Shown in pieces: positions 10,007-21,685 of a stretch of DNA of 64,000 nt. The stretch covers positions 792,001 through 856,000 of the forward strand of contig CAJNDS010002157.1 in NCBI GenBank assembly GCA_905221605.1. Direction: 5' to 3'. The number at the start of each line of letters is the position of its first letter. Position 1 is the first letter of the stretch. The translations under genes were made by a program, and so were the position numbers. The notes under the pieces were generated by a model that did not search any database, was not told the DNA's origin, and saw only the letters and a program-made list of their open reading frames with translations. This DNA comes from Symbiodinium natans (lineage: Eukaryota > Sar > Dinophyceae > Suessiales > Symbiodiniaceae).

Positions 10007-11593
10007 TCATGAGACAGGTCTTTCACTTCTCATCGTGCAAAGGCCAGGAAAAACCCAAAGATTCCCAAGGCTCGACAACTTAAACGCGCAACGGGGCGCA
10101 ACCTCATGTATGTCTTTCATGCAGCAAAACCCCTTTTTTTTGTTCTGGAATTCACTGCCTCCCAGAAGTAGCTGAAAACAGCTACCCACTGCTTTCTGGC
10201 AAGCAAAGGTGATCTGATTGTCTGAGTGGTCTGTGAGCAAGAACTTCAAGAAAGACTGACCCGCGCTAGTGTCCGGAAATCCACCTGCAGCGGCAGCATC
10301 TTGTCGGATGCAATGTGTGATGGGACATTCAGCCAGAGCATGTAGCACAGGAACATGCGTTTGGCCACAACCCGGGCACAAAATCAGAGTCACTGGCAAG
10401 CCCGTCCCTTCAAACAGGCAAACTGGCCAAGCACCGGTAATGCGAACCACCGCCCAGCAGCGATACCATAGCCAAGCGTCCGTGCCAGACCAGAGATTAA
10501 ATTCAGAAGAAAAACTCGAAGAGCCCTCCCTGCACAAATCCTGAAAGCAAAACGAAAAGCCTGGAAGCAACTTAGACCTCGCTTCGCAGCCTGCCGAGTC
10601 GTCATATTGCCTCAAGATAGGCCTAACCACCTGCATTCGGTACTGACGCAGGAGGTCCTTCCGAATCTTGGCATCACTCCTCGCTGCTTCCAGGACATAC
10701 ACCTCAACTTGCTCCTGTTCATAAATCATTGGAATAGGCTGAGGCAGCTTCGGATCGTTCAATACATGGCGTACTCGCCGTAGCCACGTTGGGAAGTCAC
10801 ACTCAAGTGCCATTCTCACACACTTGCCCCCTGGATGATTGTGCGGGAGGAGGAACAGTTTAGCAAGCGCAACGGCCGCTTCCTCAATTACAACTGAACC
10901 CAATCTCAGAATCCAGCCACTTTGGGCAAAAACAAGAGCCCAAGGGAAGGCGAAATCCCTAGGAGCCCCAAGCAAAGAGCGCCCCCAGCGCCACTGCAGC
11001 CTATTCAGCTTATGTTCAACGCCCGGCGCTGTCACCAGCAGCGGCGCCGCAAATAAGATTTCCGGAACTAGTCTGCGGCAGATTTCAGCAGTCAGAATAG
11101 CTACGGAAAATCCTGCAGATTCTGCGGCATTGAACATCTGCACAAACGAGCTCCAGCCCCTTGCCAGGGCTTCATTCAAGCAAGGCTCAAATGAGAGATC
11201 TTCATCCACCAAAATCCCCAGAAGCCTTTTGGAAGAGACAACTTCACAACCGCATTCCTCCATAGTTGGTTTGTGCGGGGCTGGCTGAAAGCAGAGAACT
11301 GCACACTTGCCACTACCGTAGTGAAAGGCTGACTTGGTTTTAGTCGCATAAGAGGCGCACGCTGAGGCCTCATTTGCTGCCACGACCGCACGGACATGAC
11401 CAATTGATGTGCAAGGGACTGTCGTATCATCAACATGTTGCGCGGCCACTAAGCCAGCTTTCCCCAGCAGATCCAGCCAGGCGCCTTTCCGAATCCCTGG
11501 TAAGGCTGCACAGAGACGATACTGCCATGAAAAAAGCGTCTCGTTGAATGTTAAGCTCATCTGGTAATAGTTCATGAATAAAAGTACTGACAT
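10007..11593 (-). pseudogene. LINE reverse transcriptase, C-terminal half with zinc motif
   Basis: This frame holds RT motif C as AAQHVDDTTV (two catalytic aspartates present), then motif D-like GSGKCAVLCF and the thumb-type LLGILVDEDLSF. Near the end CPGCGQTHVPVLHALAECP gives a CCHC-like zinc motif typical of LINE C-termini. It overlaps the upstream RT frame by about 160 bp. The true join is probably the six-base A run at 11530-11535, where removing one base would make the frames continuous. Confidence 0.75.
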
Positions 11594-13229
11594 CTTGTAC
11601 CAAATTTAGCCGGGGCGGTAAATGTGTCTCTTCCCGCACGGGTGACCACAAATCAGCAAAAAACAGCAAGTCTTGGACATACGCGGGCAACCAAGCCCGA
11701 GTCCCCCCTGGTTCGACGAGGTCAATCTCATCATGAAGCCACCGAAGGAGAGCAGTAAATACCCCCACCGAAAATTTTCTCCCCTGCGCCGTGCCACAAC
11801 CCAACTTAAAGACCTTAGATAAAAAGCCATGCAAGGACAGACACTGAACATCTTGGTCCATAATATCATCTAATAGCAGCCAATCCAGAGGATGCACACC
11901 AGCATCTCCGACTGCAACTTTCATACCTGGTAAGATGGCAGTGTCAAAGGCCCACTTCAAATCCAGGATGGCCCAGAAAGTTGGAAGACTTTGGGCACTG
12001 CGGATTTGAGTAAGCAAGACCAAGCCAATAATGGAGCTGATGGGGTCTAAAACACCCCCTGATTGCGCAGGCCCAGCAAATTCTATGAGCTTCCACTTGT
12101 TCCTCATCATCCATAAACCGTCTTGAATGTGCGCCAAGTCACAACATAACGAAATAGGGCGAAGGTTGCAAACTTTTGAAACCACCAGGGGGCCTTTCTT
12201 GTGCAGTGGTCTAAACTCCCTTAGAGCCCACAGGCTGGAGGTAAGGCCAAATTGCCTACCCAGGTTCATAAGCGTCAGAGTAAGTCTCTGCGCAACAGGC
12301 ACTGGGGCTTTGAGGGCAGCAAAACAGCCTCGAATACACTTTTTACTGGATTCCAGCTTGTTCAGCACCTGAAGCAATTCATTCTCGGAATATAACGACG
12401 AAGAGTCCGATGCAAAAACTCTGCTTCGGAAAGATGATAAACGCAAAGCCAGATCATGTTTGAAGCTTGCATCTTGTGGGAAATCGTTGCACGCTCTATC
12501 AAATAGGTCATCAACCAATGCTGTGATCATTCCAGGGGCGTCCAGCGGGGCGCCTTCTTCATCTTTCAACTGAATACGAAAAGAATGCTTTGGTTTGAAT
12601 ACCGACGACAGGAATTTCGCCGCTTCACCTCTGTCCGTCTGCAATAAGTTCGCATAATGAGCAACAGCTGATTGCTTGGCTTTGAAATTCGCAGAAGACA
12701 CAACGCGGGGGAACTCAAGAGGTTGAGAGAAATAGGCACCATCGAACTTGGATTCACGCTTGCGCTTCCTCTCACCCCTGGAAAAGGTCACCACTTTCAT
12801 GGTGTGCCCTGTAAAAACATAGATGAAATCACGGTTCCAGGCACAAAGGTCCAACACAAGTCTGCGAAGTTTCTTTCCTGTTGATCCTCCACACTGTGGC
12901 GGACGCCACTCATCATGACCAAGGAGCTCCTGAATTCCCGCCTCTAGCGAGGCCAACAAAATACTTATATGACCAAGACTCAGCGTCCACTGGGCTGTGG
13001 AGCCCCAGCTAACCTTCGGAATTGCATGCTTATGGTTGCCATCCACCGCTGCCTGCAAATCAACATACACCAAGCGGTGATCCGACTGCGCAAGTGGGTT
13101 GGATTCCACAGTGATTTGAGAGCAGGAATATTGGTCAAATCTTTCTGCAAGGAACAAATCGATGACAGTTCCTGAATCGTGAGTGGGGACTAAAGTGTTG
13201 AGCACATGCAGTTCTGAGGCCGCCAGCAA
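11430..13229 (-). pseudogene. LINE endonuclease C-terminus and reverse transcriptase N-terminal half
   Basis: Begins with the last endonuclease motifs (VIDLFLAE and QSDHRLVYVDL, the catalytic SDH). After a linker come RT motifs: CNLRPISL, AQSGGVLDP, motif A as AILDLKWAFDTA and motif B as GCGTAQGRKFSVGVF. Motif C lies in the next frame (10007-11593). The join to the endonuclease start needs a one-base shift near the A runs at about 13301-13311. Confidence 0.75.
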
Positions 13230-13297
13230 TCTTTGAGCCTTCTTATCATCTGAGCACTGTCTGCAATGACAACACGTACACCCAGGAAGATGGTCGA

Positions 13298-13840
13298 CTA
13301 AAAAGAAAAATGAGTATTAGAATCACCAGCGAACAGGAATTTTGCATGTGGGAAGCACTCCTTTAGCTCGGAAAAAGACTTCAACATCTGCTTCCAGGTA
13401 TCAAGGTCACCTCCTGGCCGATGATAGAATCCACAAACGATCAGCTGAAACTTATCACCCTGTCCACCATTGTTTTGAAAAAGACTGAGGCGAAACCAGA
13501 AGACTCGATCTTGGCAGTAATCATCCAGCGGAGAGAATGAATCTTCAAAGTTGCAGTCAACAAAAACCCCCACTGAGCCCCAAGACGAGGTTCGCAAACC
13601 ATAATAGGTAAAGGGGAAATCAGGCGGCAAATGAACGCCAGGGGGAATGCGCGCACCAGGTAATATGCAAAACTGGATAGCTCGAGATTTCAACTCAATC
13701 GCCACTGCCTGAAGTCTCCAATGCAAAAGCTCTGCGGTTCCCAACTGAGAAAAACCCAAGCGACCAGGGTTGAAGGTAGCTACCCTGATGGACCTAAGTT
13801 TAGTCACATCAGCAAGCCGCCTTTCCTGTCGCGCAGGCAT
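13298..13840 (-). pseudogene. LINE APE-type endonuclease, N-terminal part
   Basis: Contains the family order of motifs: VATFNPGRLG near residue 21, CILPGARIP, WGSVGVFVD, VCGFYHRPGGD and FAGDSNTH near the end. The glutamate of the usual QE motif is not visible at CILPGAR. The start overlaps the end of the upstream frame (13804-14106), as in LINEs where a second frame is reached by reinitiation or frameshift. Confidence 0.7.
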
Positions 13841-14106
13841 GGCTCCTGAGTACGAGCAACCACTTGAGACTGAAAACGTTGTTTGAGGCTCAGAATTTGA
13901 TGCTTCAGGAAGGCCTTGAGCGTAGCATGGTGCTCAATGACTATTTCAGCCCCCTGATGACCAATGGTCGACGGCACAGCAGGCGCAATGTCCCACAGTA
14001 GTTCCATGTCACGAAAAAAAGACGCTCTTTCAGCATTTCCAATGTCTCCGCCTTGCCATTCTCTCAACAATTCCAGGAGAGTATCGCAGTCAAGGAGCCC
14101 AGTCAT
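13804..14106 (-). CDS. small LINE frame upstream of the endonuclease
   Basis: About 100 codons from ATG (MTGLLDCDTLLELLREWQGG) with a helical core (HHATLKAFLKHQILSLKQRF). It overlaps the endonuclease frame by 37 bp. It may be the 3' end of the first LINE frame, separated from 14912-16262 by the repeat expansion at 14165-14565. Function unknown. Confidence 0.45.
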   Translation of the reverse strand: MTGLLDCDTLLELLREWQGGDIGNAERASFFRDMELLWDIAPAVPSTIGHQGAEIVIEHHATLKAFLKHQILSLKQRFQSQVVARTQEPCLRDRKGGLLM

Positions 14107-14164
14107 GGTTGGACTCGGAATTGAACAGCTGCCAGTTAGCAAAACGAGAGAAGCATTCACAAAG

Positions 14165-14353
14165 CACAAGGACCAGCGCAACAAAAAAAACACACTCTCT
14201 CTCTCACACTCCCTCTCACTCACTCTCACTCTCTCTCACACACACACACCCACACACCCACACACACACACACCGCACACACACACACAGCACACACACA
14301 CACAGCACAGACACACACACCAAAGAAAAGCCACAACAAGCCACAACAAGGCA

Positions 14354-14418
<65 letters not shown>

Positions 14419-14494
14419 GCAGCAGCAGCAGCAGCAGCACCAACAGCAGCAGCAGCAGCAGCAGCAGCAACAACACAGCAGCAGCAGCAGCAGC

Positions 14495-14531
<37 letters not shown>

Positions 14532-14565
14532 CCAGCAGCAGCAGCAGCAACAACAACAAGAAAAA
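14165..14565. repeat. CT/CA and CAA/CAG microsatellites inside the LINE
   Basis: (CT)n and (CA)n run from about 14195 to 14330, then (CAA)n with (CAG)n blocks from 14353 to 14565. All six frames are open over much of it (polyQ, polyN, polyL, polyV, polyC), so those frames are artefacts. The expansion separates the gag-like part from the endonuclease part of the LINE. Confidence 0.9.
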
Positions 14566-14911
14566 GAAGAGACAACAGGCAATCATTTCCAGCATCTCCC
14601 AGCCGAGCTAACTCCGTCATGGGTCAAACCACGGGAGTCTGAATTAAGAAGCGCGTCCATAGATACACTAAGAGCGCAATAAGCCAGCAGCAGCATACTC
14701 CGTTGCTGCAAGGGCACATCGCCTAGAGATTCACTCCCACACAAAAGTCAGGCCCAAGGAGCTCTAAAGCTTCCATCCAAGGAACTGGCTCAGTTTGGGA
14801 TTAAAGTTGGAACCACAGCCCCCAGTCCCCGCAGGCTTGGGTTTTCCATCAGCACTACTGGAGATGTCAAGGGTGGGGCCAAAGAAACACAACAAAGGCA
14901 AAATGTTGGCT

Positions 14912-16262
14912 TCAACAGCTGCACGCTTGGCTCTTACCATAACTGCGTTTTTTCTTCACATTGAGTTGGATGGTCATTTTCTGCTCGGGCAGCAGTTTCC
15001 AAACCACTTGCAGGGCTGGCTGAGCTCTATCACCGGCCACATGCGCATAGGGGGTTGCGCCGCTGCTTTGATCTGTGATGCGTACCCCCATAGCAGCAAC
15101 CGTGGCATGGAGGTTGTCCACCGAACCCACCCCGGAGAAGAGGATGACAAGTGAGGTGCGTAGATCTCCCCTGCAGGATTTCAACCGCTGCCCCCAAGCA
15201 GCAAACGTCTCTGCAAGTTCTTTCTTGCCCGTGACCTTCGCCCGAGATAAATCAACGTTAGTCTTAAAGTCCTCAAGCTGGAGTAGGCTCGCACCGTCGG
15301 GAGTCGGACTAGCCTTAAGCTTTGGGTCTGAAGCCAGTTCTTGCTGAGCCGTCTGATCTTTGATCAACTGGGAAGATGGGGGCCTTGGCGAAATAGCGTC
15401 CTGGACGGACCGCAAGATATCGTTCTTGATCTCACAGGTGAAGGACATGAACTGCTGCGTAAGATGCTCTTTCATCGCCTCAAGCTTGCTGTCAATCATG
15501 GCACTGACTTCTTCCCTACCCGCTTTGTGGACTTTGAGTCTCGGCAGCGGTGATCTACTACGCGAGACTGACCCCTGCGAGCTCCTTGACTTCAGCACCT
15601 CTGGCGACAGGCTACTCTGACTTACCTCACTCTCTGAGCGTTCACACTCCAGTTGGTGGATGAAGATAGCCACTCCCACATGCTTTGCTATCTTTGGACA
15701 GCGAAGGGCGGCGAAGACATCACTAGACATGGGGATGAATTTCGGGTGCCGCGGTACTTGGCCTGGGTCAGGAGCCAAGATGCCTCCGAGGGATGCCAGC
15801 ACATCTTGCAGCTTTTGGCCATGGAACATGTAGCTGGCGACCATCCCTGTCACTGAACCAACACCAGCGGTGTCACCGACGTCGTCTGTTGTCTCTTCCA
15901 CACCTGCGAAGATGGTACTCGCCAGGACGATACTGCCTGATGGAGCATACGCATTGGACATCATGGTCCGCATATCTGCGAGCCGAAAGTCCCCTAGTGG
16001 TTTCGGCACGCTTTTCGAGAATGGCACTTCTGCCTTGGCTCCTTTTGATGTGAGAGAGGCTTGGTCTGCCCCACCAATTGCGCAATCGACAGAGGCAACT
16101 GCCGCAAAGGATAAGAGCTCGTCGATTGCCGACCCCAACGTGGTTAGGATCTCCTTTGCCGCATCAGACACTTCTTCAAAGGCTTTGGTCAGGGCTCGCA
16201 GCTTGGCGATTTCTTCTCTCGTCGCCCTCGCCGCTGACCCCGCTTGGATGGCCGTAATTACA
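14912..16262 (-). CDS. LINE first frame, gag-like, unidentified fold
   Basis: An uninterrupted frame of about 450 codons reaching almost to the 5' edge of the element. It has a helical start (REEIAKLRALTKAFEEVSDA), a Ser/Arg-rich linker (SSQGSVSRSRSPLPRL), a coiled-coil-like middle (EEVSAMIDSKLEAMKEHLTQ) and a basic tail with MTIQLNVKKKRSYGK. Position suggests the nucleic-acid-binding first frame of the LINE. I see no CCHC knuckle or RRM signature. No clear ATG start is visible. Confidence 0.55.
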
Positions 16263-16265
16263 TAA

Positions 16266-16432
16266 AGCCCTAAACTGAAACCCTAAACCCTAAACCCTAA
16301 ACCCTAAACCCTAAACCCTAAACCCTAAACCCTAAACCGTAAACCCTAAACCCTAAACCCTAAACCCTCAAACCCTCAAACCTAAACCAAAAACCTAAAC
16401 CCAAAAAACCTAAACCCTAAACCCTAAACCTT
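16266..16432. repeat. CCCTAAA array at the LINE 5' boundary
   Basis: About 20 heptads, mostly perfect, start within a few bases of the LINE. Read on the minus strand, they end in TTTAGGG facing the LINE 5' end. Confidence 0.85.
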
Positions 16433-16525
16433 GCGGCTCCCCGTCTCCTCCTTCCCGCGCTTCTCGCCGCCGGCGGCTGCCGTCAGCGTCGGTAGGAGCC
16501 CCGGGGACGGCGAAGGGGCGCAAGG
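16430..16525 (-). CDS. exon with telomere-repeat donor, unidentified
   Basis: Exactly 32 codons lie between CCCTGCAG and AAG|GTTTAGG: PCAPSPSPGLLPTLTAAAGG then EKRGKEETGSRK. The donor is made by a TTTAGGG heptad. The peptide is low-complexity, so no family is suggested. Confidence 0.5.
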
Positions 16526-17132
16526 CTGCAGGGGTTTGGGGCTTAGGGTTTGGGGGTTTAGGGCTTGAGGTTTGGGGTTTAGGGTTTAGGGTTTGGGGTT
16601 TAGGGTTTGGGGCTTAGGGTTTGGGGCTTGGGGCTTAGGGTTTAGGGTTCAGGGCCTTGGGTTCAGGGTTTTGGGGTTCAGGGTTCAGGGTTTGGGGCTT
16701 GGGGTTTCGGGTTTAAGGTTTGGGGTTTAGGGTTTGGGCTTAGGGTGTTAAGGTTTGCTTTTTAAGCTGGATTCAAGGTATATAAAGCGAAGCGATTTCG
16801 CCCTCCAGCAGCCACGGTTGAGGTTTAAGGTTCGGGGTTAGCGATGAGGGTTATCATAGGGTCATTGCAAGTTTAAACTAAAGGTTTCTTATTCTTGTAT
16901 AGGGGCATGATCGGTGCTGATAGGGGCTTGTTTTGTAAGCTCTTACAGGTTTCCCCCTTTTTGGAGAGACACACCAACCAAACCGGCCCAGAATTTAGAT
17001 CACCCCGCTCTATTTGCACCGTTTGAGAAGCAAGACTTGAGCGCCCAGTAACCGTCAATGTCTACCCTAAACCCTAAACCCTAAACCCCCCTAAACCCTA
17101 AACCCTAAACCCCAAGCCCCAAACCCTAGACC

Positions 17133-17241
17133 CTGCGGTGGGCGGGGAGACAGGGATCCTGAAGGCATCCATACTCTGGGATCATCCCATATCACCCCAG
17201 GTAGCCCGAAGACCTGCAGCGCAAGCCCGGAACCGCACTCC
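17133..17241 (-). CDS. exon, unidentified
   Basis: ECGSGLALQVFGLPGVIWDD continues PRVWMPSGSLSPRPPQ. A GATTAAG acceptor precedes it and CAG|GGTCTAG follows. Third positions are G/C rich. Confidence 0.5.
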
Positions 17242-18302
17242 CTTAATCGAACTCTGAACCCTAAACTCTGAACCCTAAACCCTAAACCCTAAACCCTAAA
17301 CCCTAAACCCTAAACCCTGAACCCTAAAACCTAAACCCTAAACCCTAAACCCTAAACCCTAAACCCTGAACCCTAAACCCTGAACCCTATTTCCACGAAG
17401 CCCTATAAAGCATGAACATTTACTCAAACCTACAACTTCGGGAGCCCTGAACCCGCACACCTCGAAGGCTACCGTCTGGATCCGGCGTATGGACCGGGTC
17501 CAATCATCCGAATTCCTTACCATGGCCAGGGGCCCGGGGGCGTGTAGGGTTTAGGGTTTAGGGTTTAGGGTTTAGGGTTTAGGGTTTAGGGTTAGAGCGG
17601 ATGCGGGAAAAAAGAGAGAGAGAGAGAGAGCCTCAGAGCTCAGGACCCTAAACCCTTGAGTGCAAGTCACAAGTTTGGGGCTTGTTGGGTTTAGGGTTTG
17701 GGGTTTAGGATTTAGGGTTTAGGAATTAGGGTTGAGGGTTTCAGGTTTGTTTTCAAGCTTATGCCAAGCTCTGGGATGTGGAAGCGTCGCAGATGACGAT
17801 TGAGACCATGCGCTGGCATCTCCTCCGTGGTACTTGATAGCCCAGAACCATACTCGAATAAGGCCTCACTTGGGTTCACTTTTTTGGGGTTGGTTGCCTT
17901 TAGAAGGGAACATAGAACCACAACCAAAGGCACAAGGGTACCACTGGGCTGCCAAGTGAAAGACTTGGCTCTGCTGCAGCCCCAGGCCGCCCTAACACTC
18001 CGAAATAACCCCTAGACCCTGAAGTCTCCTCCTAAACCCGAAAGCTTCCCCAAGCCCTGATTAAACCCTAAGACCTAAATAGTCTCCCAAGCCCTAAACT
18101 CTAAACTCTAAACCCGAATAACTTACATATGTGCCTGGAAATAATTAGATTTTATGGTCTTGGGGGATATTATAGTAGAACTCTATAGGGGCCATAAGGA
18201 AATACTGGATACTATTAGTAACTATTCCCCAAAACCCTCAACCCGACACCCTAAACCCTAGAGGCCCTGGGTTTAGGGTTTAGGGTTTAGGGTTATTATG
18301 TA

Positions 18303-18354
18303 TGTCAGCCGCCAAGGCGCGGATGCGGCCATACCCACCCGGCCATGCGCATGC
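18303..18354 (-). CDS. short exon-like segment
   Basis: CAWPGGYGRIRALAADI follows a TTCGTTAG acceptor. Short, open and G/C-biased; donor not resolved. Confidence 0.35.
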
Positions 18355-18377
18355 CTAACGAAAGGTACTGTCAGGTT

Positions 18378-18600
18378 GGGTTTAGGGTTTAGGGTTTAGG
18401 GTTTAGGGTTTAGGGTTTAGGGTTTAGGGTTTAGGGTTTAGGGTTTAGGGTTTAGGGTTTAGGGTTTAGGGTTTAGGGTTTAGGGTTTAGGGTTTAGTGT
18501 TTAGGGTTAATTAAGGGTTTAGGGTTTAGGGTTAAGGGTTTAGGGTTAAGGGTTTAGGGTTTAGGTTTTAGGTTTTAGGGTTTAGGGTTTAATGTTTAGG
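18378..18600. repeat. TTTAGGG array
   Basis: About 30 heptads with a few variants. It abuts the truncated introner-like copy at 18604-18689. Confidence 0.9.
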
Positions 18601-18603
18601 GTT

Positions 18604-18689
18604 TCCCCCTTATACCAACAGTCCTTAATAGGGATCATGGGTACTACAATCCCGATGAAGGACTGAAAATATAAAGGGAAACATCCCAA
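18604..18689. mobile_element. introner-like inverted-repeat element, copy 2 (5' end lost)
   Basis: Has the internal CCCCCTTATACCAACAGTCC arm and a complete right arm ending ACATCCCAA. The outer TTGGGATGTT of the left arm is replaced by TTTAGGGTTT. Confidence 0.65.
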
Positions 18690-19146
18690 CTAGCAGGTAT
18701 TACATATATAGCAATAAATAAATCTAGAAACATATATGTATGCATATATATATATAAGTAAATTAAACATACAGACGGAATATGGTCAAGGAGGGTGAAC
18801 TTACCCAGATCTTGTAAGCATATATATATATATATGTATAAAGAGAGAGGGAGAGAGTGCAATGCTCATGGCCAGTGCTACATGATTGTCCCTTCAGGTT
18901 CCCTGATATCATATGGACCCCGGAAGGACCATCAATGGAAACCTGACTCGACAGAAATATGTCAGATCAACATACAGATGCATACACAAAATATACCTAT
19001 GAACACAGTAACAACAACCTCACAGCAGCCACCAAGAGCCCTGAATTTGAAAAGAGGTTAGCGTAAACAAGCCTAAACCCCAAACCCCAAACCCCAAACC
19101 CCAAACCCCAAACCCCAAACCCCAAACCCCAAACCCTAAACCCTAC

Positions 19147-19219
19147 CTTGTTGCAGCCGTGCCGCCGATGCTCATCAGCCTGAAGCCGTCTCGGACGCCG
19201 CAGCGCTGGGCGGGTCCAT
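19147..19219 (-). CDS. PDZ-like exon
   Basis: The frame reads DGPAQRCGVRDGFRLMSIGG then TAAT, between a CACGCAG acceptor and an AAG|GTAGGG donor. The pattern P-A-x-x-x-G-V-x-x-G-x-R-L-x-S-I-x-G matches the conserved central part of PDZ domains (alpha-A turn to beta-D). Exon 19424-19484 lies just upstream on the same strand and could supply the preceding strand. PDZ domains bind C-terminal peptides in scaffolds. The plus strand is also open here, but lacks a family match. Confidence 0.5.
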
Positions 19220-19423
19220 CTGCGTGCGAAAACATGTGTGCATATGTATGTGTATATATATATATATACATATATATATATAGATGCATATATATATATA
19301 TAGTTAGGTCAATTTTTCTGAGTTTATTTCATAATTATGTTTCTAGGGTTTAAACCTTAAATCATAACCCCTAAACCCTAAACCCTAAACCCTAAACCCT
19401 AACCTCAGGCAGCCTTCCCTCAC

Positions 19424-19484
19424 AGCCACGACGATCAGGTTCTTGAACTCCTCGTACGCCGTGCTCGGAACTCCCTCCACCAAC
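19424..19484 (-). CDS. exon upstream of the PDZ-like exon
   Basis: LVEGVPSTAYEEFKNLIVVA lies between CCCGAG and GCT|GTGAGG. Both splice signals and codon bias agree. The VVA end could be the start of the PDZ beta-B region continued in 19147-19219. Confidence 0.55.
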
Positions 19485-20914
19485 CTCGGGATGTTTTAGT
19501 GTGCGTGGGTTGGGGCTTTCAGGGTTTTGGGGGTTTGGGGGTTCCCAAACCCTAAGCCCTAAGCCCTAAGCCCTAAACCCTAAACCCTAAAGGGTTTAGG
19601 TCTTAAGGTTCAGGGTTTAGGGCGATCGGGGCTTGATTTCAGGATGCGAGGGTTATGAGGAGTCGGCATGAGGGTGGTGGGGGGGTCTGTAGTGGGCCCT
19701 AAACCCTAAACCCTAAACCCTAAACCCTAAACCCTAAACCCTGAACCCTAAACCCTAAACCCTAAACCCTAAACCCTAAACCCTAAACCCCTAAGCCCTA
19801 AACCCTAGAGTAGTGGCCCCAAGGTCTCGGATTTCATAGGTTGTGGGGCTTAGGGTCAAGGATTCTCATAGTACAGGGGATTGATGATCCCTACTTGGGA
19901 GAAGGAGCCCTACTCAAGGAACTTGCTTCTGGGGCTTTAAGGTTTAGGGTTTAGGATTTAGGTTTAGGGTTTAGGGTTAGGGTTTTACGGGGATAGGGAT
20001 AAGTCAATCAAGCCCGGCGCTCTCTGCACGTTGGAAACGTATGCTCCCAAAAGAGCCAAGCAAGAAAGTGGCCAATTAATGTGGCGTGAGGAGCTCCTGT
20101 CCCCGTAAGCCCTAAACCCTAAACCCTAAACCTAAACCCCAAACCCTAAACCCTAAACCCTAAACCCTAAATCCTAAACCCTAAACCCTAAACCCTAAAC
20201 CCTAAACCCTAAACAATCTAAGTGCTTCGCGCCTGGAGCCCTCTCAGACTTAGCAGGCCCTGGGTTGCAGCCGAGTGGCTTGTGCACATACCTGTCATGG
20301 CTGGGAGTTTTTGCGGGCTCATAGGGTTTAGGGTTTAGGGCTTAGGGTTTAGGATTTAGGGTTTAGGGTTTAGGGCCCTCGTAGGCACTGAGGATGTTTG
20401 AGGGGGTTAGAGGGTTTAGGGTTTAGGGTTTAGGCTGGGCTATCAGGGGGTTGTGTGGGGTCGATGGCACGGCTTCGCAACCGCAAGCTCTGGGATTTAA
20501 GAAGACCTGTGCAGGCATACACAAGAGGGCCTCGACATGAAACCCCGCTCACACCATACGAGCAACTAGAAACCTACACACCAAGACCATGAAATTCTGA
20601 ACCCCCCCCACCAAAAAACAAACCTGAAACCCCCAAAACCAAAAACAAACTAAAAAACACTAAAACACACCTAGAAAATAGAAAACCCTAAAAAACGCTA
20701 AGAATCCTGGAAACCCTCAACAACCCTAAAGAACCCTACTGTAAAGCCAATGAAGCACACAGGCCCTAAACACCCCAGTGAGCACCCAAGACTCTCGACA
20801 TCCGCTTCCCACACCCCATATCGACACCCGAAACTCCGTAGGTCTTGTAGCCCAGGGTTTAGGGGCTTGGGCCCTCCCCTAAACCCTAAACCCTAATCCC
20901 TAAAACCTAAACCC

Positions 20915-21039
20915 TGAGCCGTTTGTGGCCAGCCTCCATTCGGATTCCTCCCGTACTTGCACATCCTGTTGCCAGTCGTGCCAGTCGGTGTCGCCCTGGC
21001 CCATGGGATATTCGACGATCACCTTGGCAAGGAGCCCTC
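20915..21039 (-). CDS. exon, unidentified
   Basis: GLLAKVIVEYPMGQGDTDWH continues DWQQDVQVREESEWRLATNG, about 41 codons after a CTCTAG acceptor. Strong third-position bias and a domain-like residue mix. Family not recognised. Confidence 0.6.
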
Positions 21040-21685
21040 CTAGAGAACATTGTGATTCAGGGTTTAGGGCTTAGGGTTTAGGATTTAGGGTTTAGGATGT
21101 ATAGGGTTTAGGGTTTAGGGGTTGTGGTAGGAGCCTATTTCAATCAGAACTAGCATGTTGAGAATTGTCTATTGCGCGTGCGCAACAAGTAGCAGACAGC
21201 TACGAAGATTAGAATATCAATATCAAGTAGTAGGAACACAAAAAAAAGCGGAATGATAAAGCCAAATAAATGACTGGGGGATGGCTATTTACACGGGCCT
21301 GCGAAAACTTGGCCTTACAACCGAAACCCGAAACCCCAAACCTGCACGATTTGGGGCTCTCTCGGGAGTTGGAGCCCTACGAAGCCTAAAACCTGAGCTG
21401 GACATCTGAGCCCTACATCCCCAAGCCCTAAACCCGAAACCCTATGTACAAACCTGCACCGCAGTGATCACGAAACCCCCAAACCGGAACATGGAATCCC
21501 AAGACCCTGTTAACCCTAAAACCAAATCACCCGCAGAAAAAAAAAAACAAGGAACCACATTTGAGTCGAAGGGCAAGATCGGAGACCCTCCCCCAAACCT
21601 ACAACACGGCCCATAACTTGACCCTAAACCCTAAACCCTAAACCCTAAACCCCAAACCCTAAACCCTAAACCCTAAACCCTAAAC

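Larger units (their letters stand above)
9880..16262 (-). mobile_element. degenerate LINE (non-LTR retrotransposon)
   Basis: A roughly 6.4-kb minus-strand element with, in order, a gag-like first frame (14912-16262), a microsatellite-expanded spacer, an APE-type endonuclease, a reverse transcriptase and a C-terminal CCHC-like zinc motif. The 3' end carries a short (TCAA)n tail at about 9882-9899, as in other LINEs with short repeat tails. The 5' side stops within a few bases of a CCCTAAA array (16266-16432). At least two single-base frameshifts at A/T homopolymers break the second frame, so the copy is dead or the sequence has homopolymer errors. It lies inside the minus-strand exon field, probably in an intron. 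Confidence 0.8.

Noticed and set aside
13964-14642. Long polyQ/N, polyL, polyV and polyC frames
   Set aside because: All arise from one CAA/CAG and CA microsatellite inside the LINE; every frame is open.
10269-16265. Plus-strand frames of 90-150 codons across the LINE
   Set aside because: Antisense shadows of the LINE frames, which carry the recognisable endonuclease and RT motifs.
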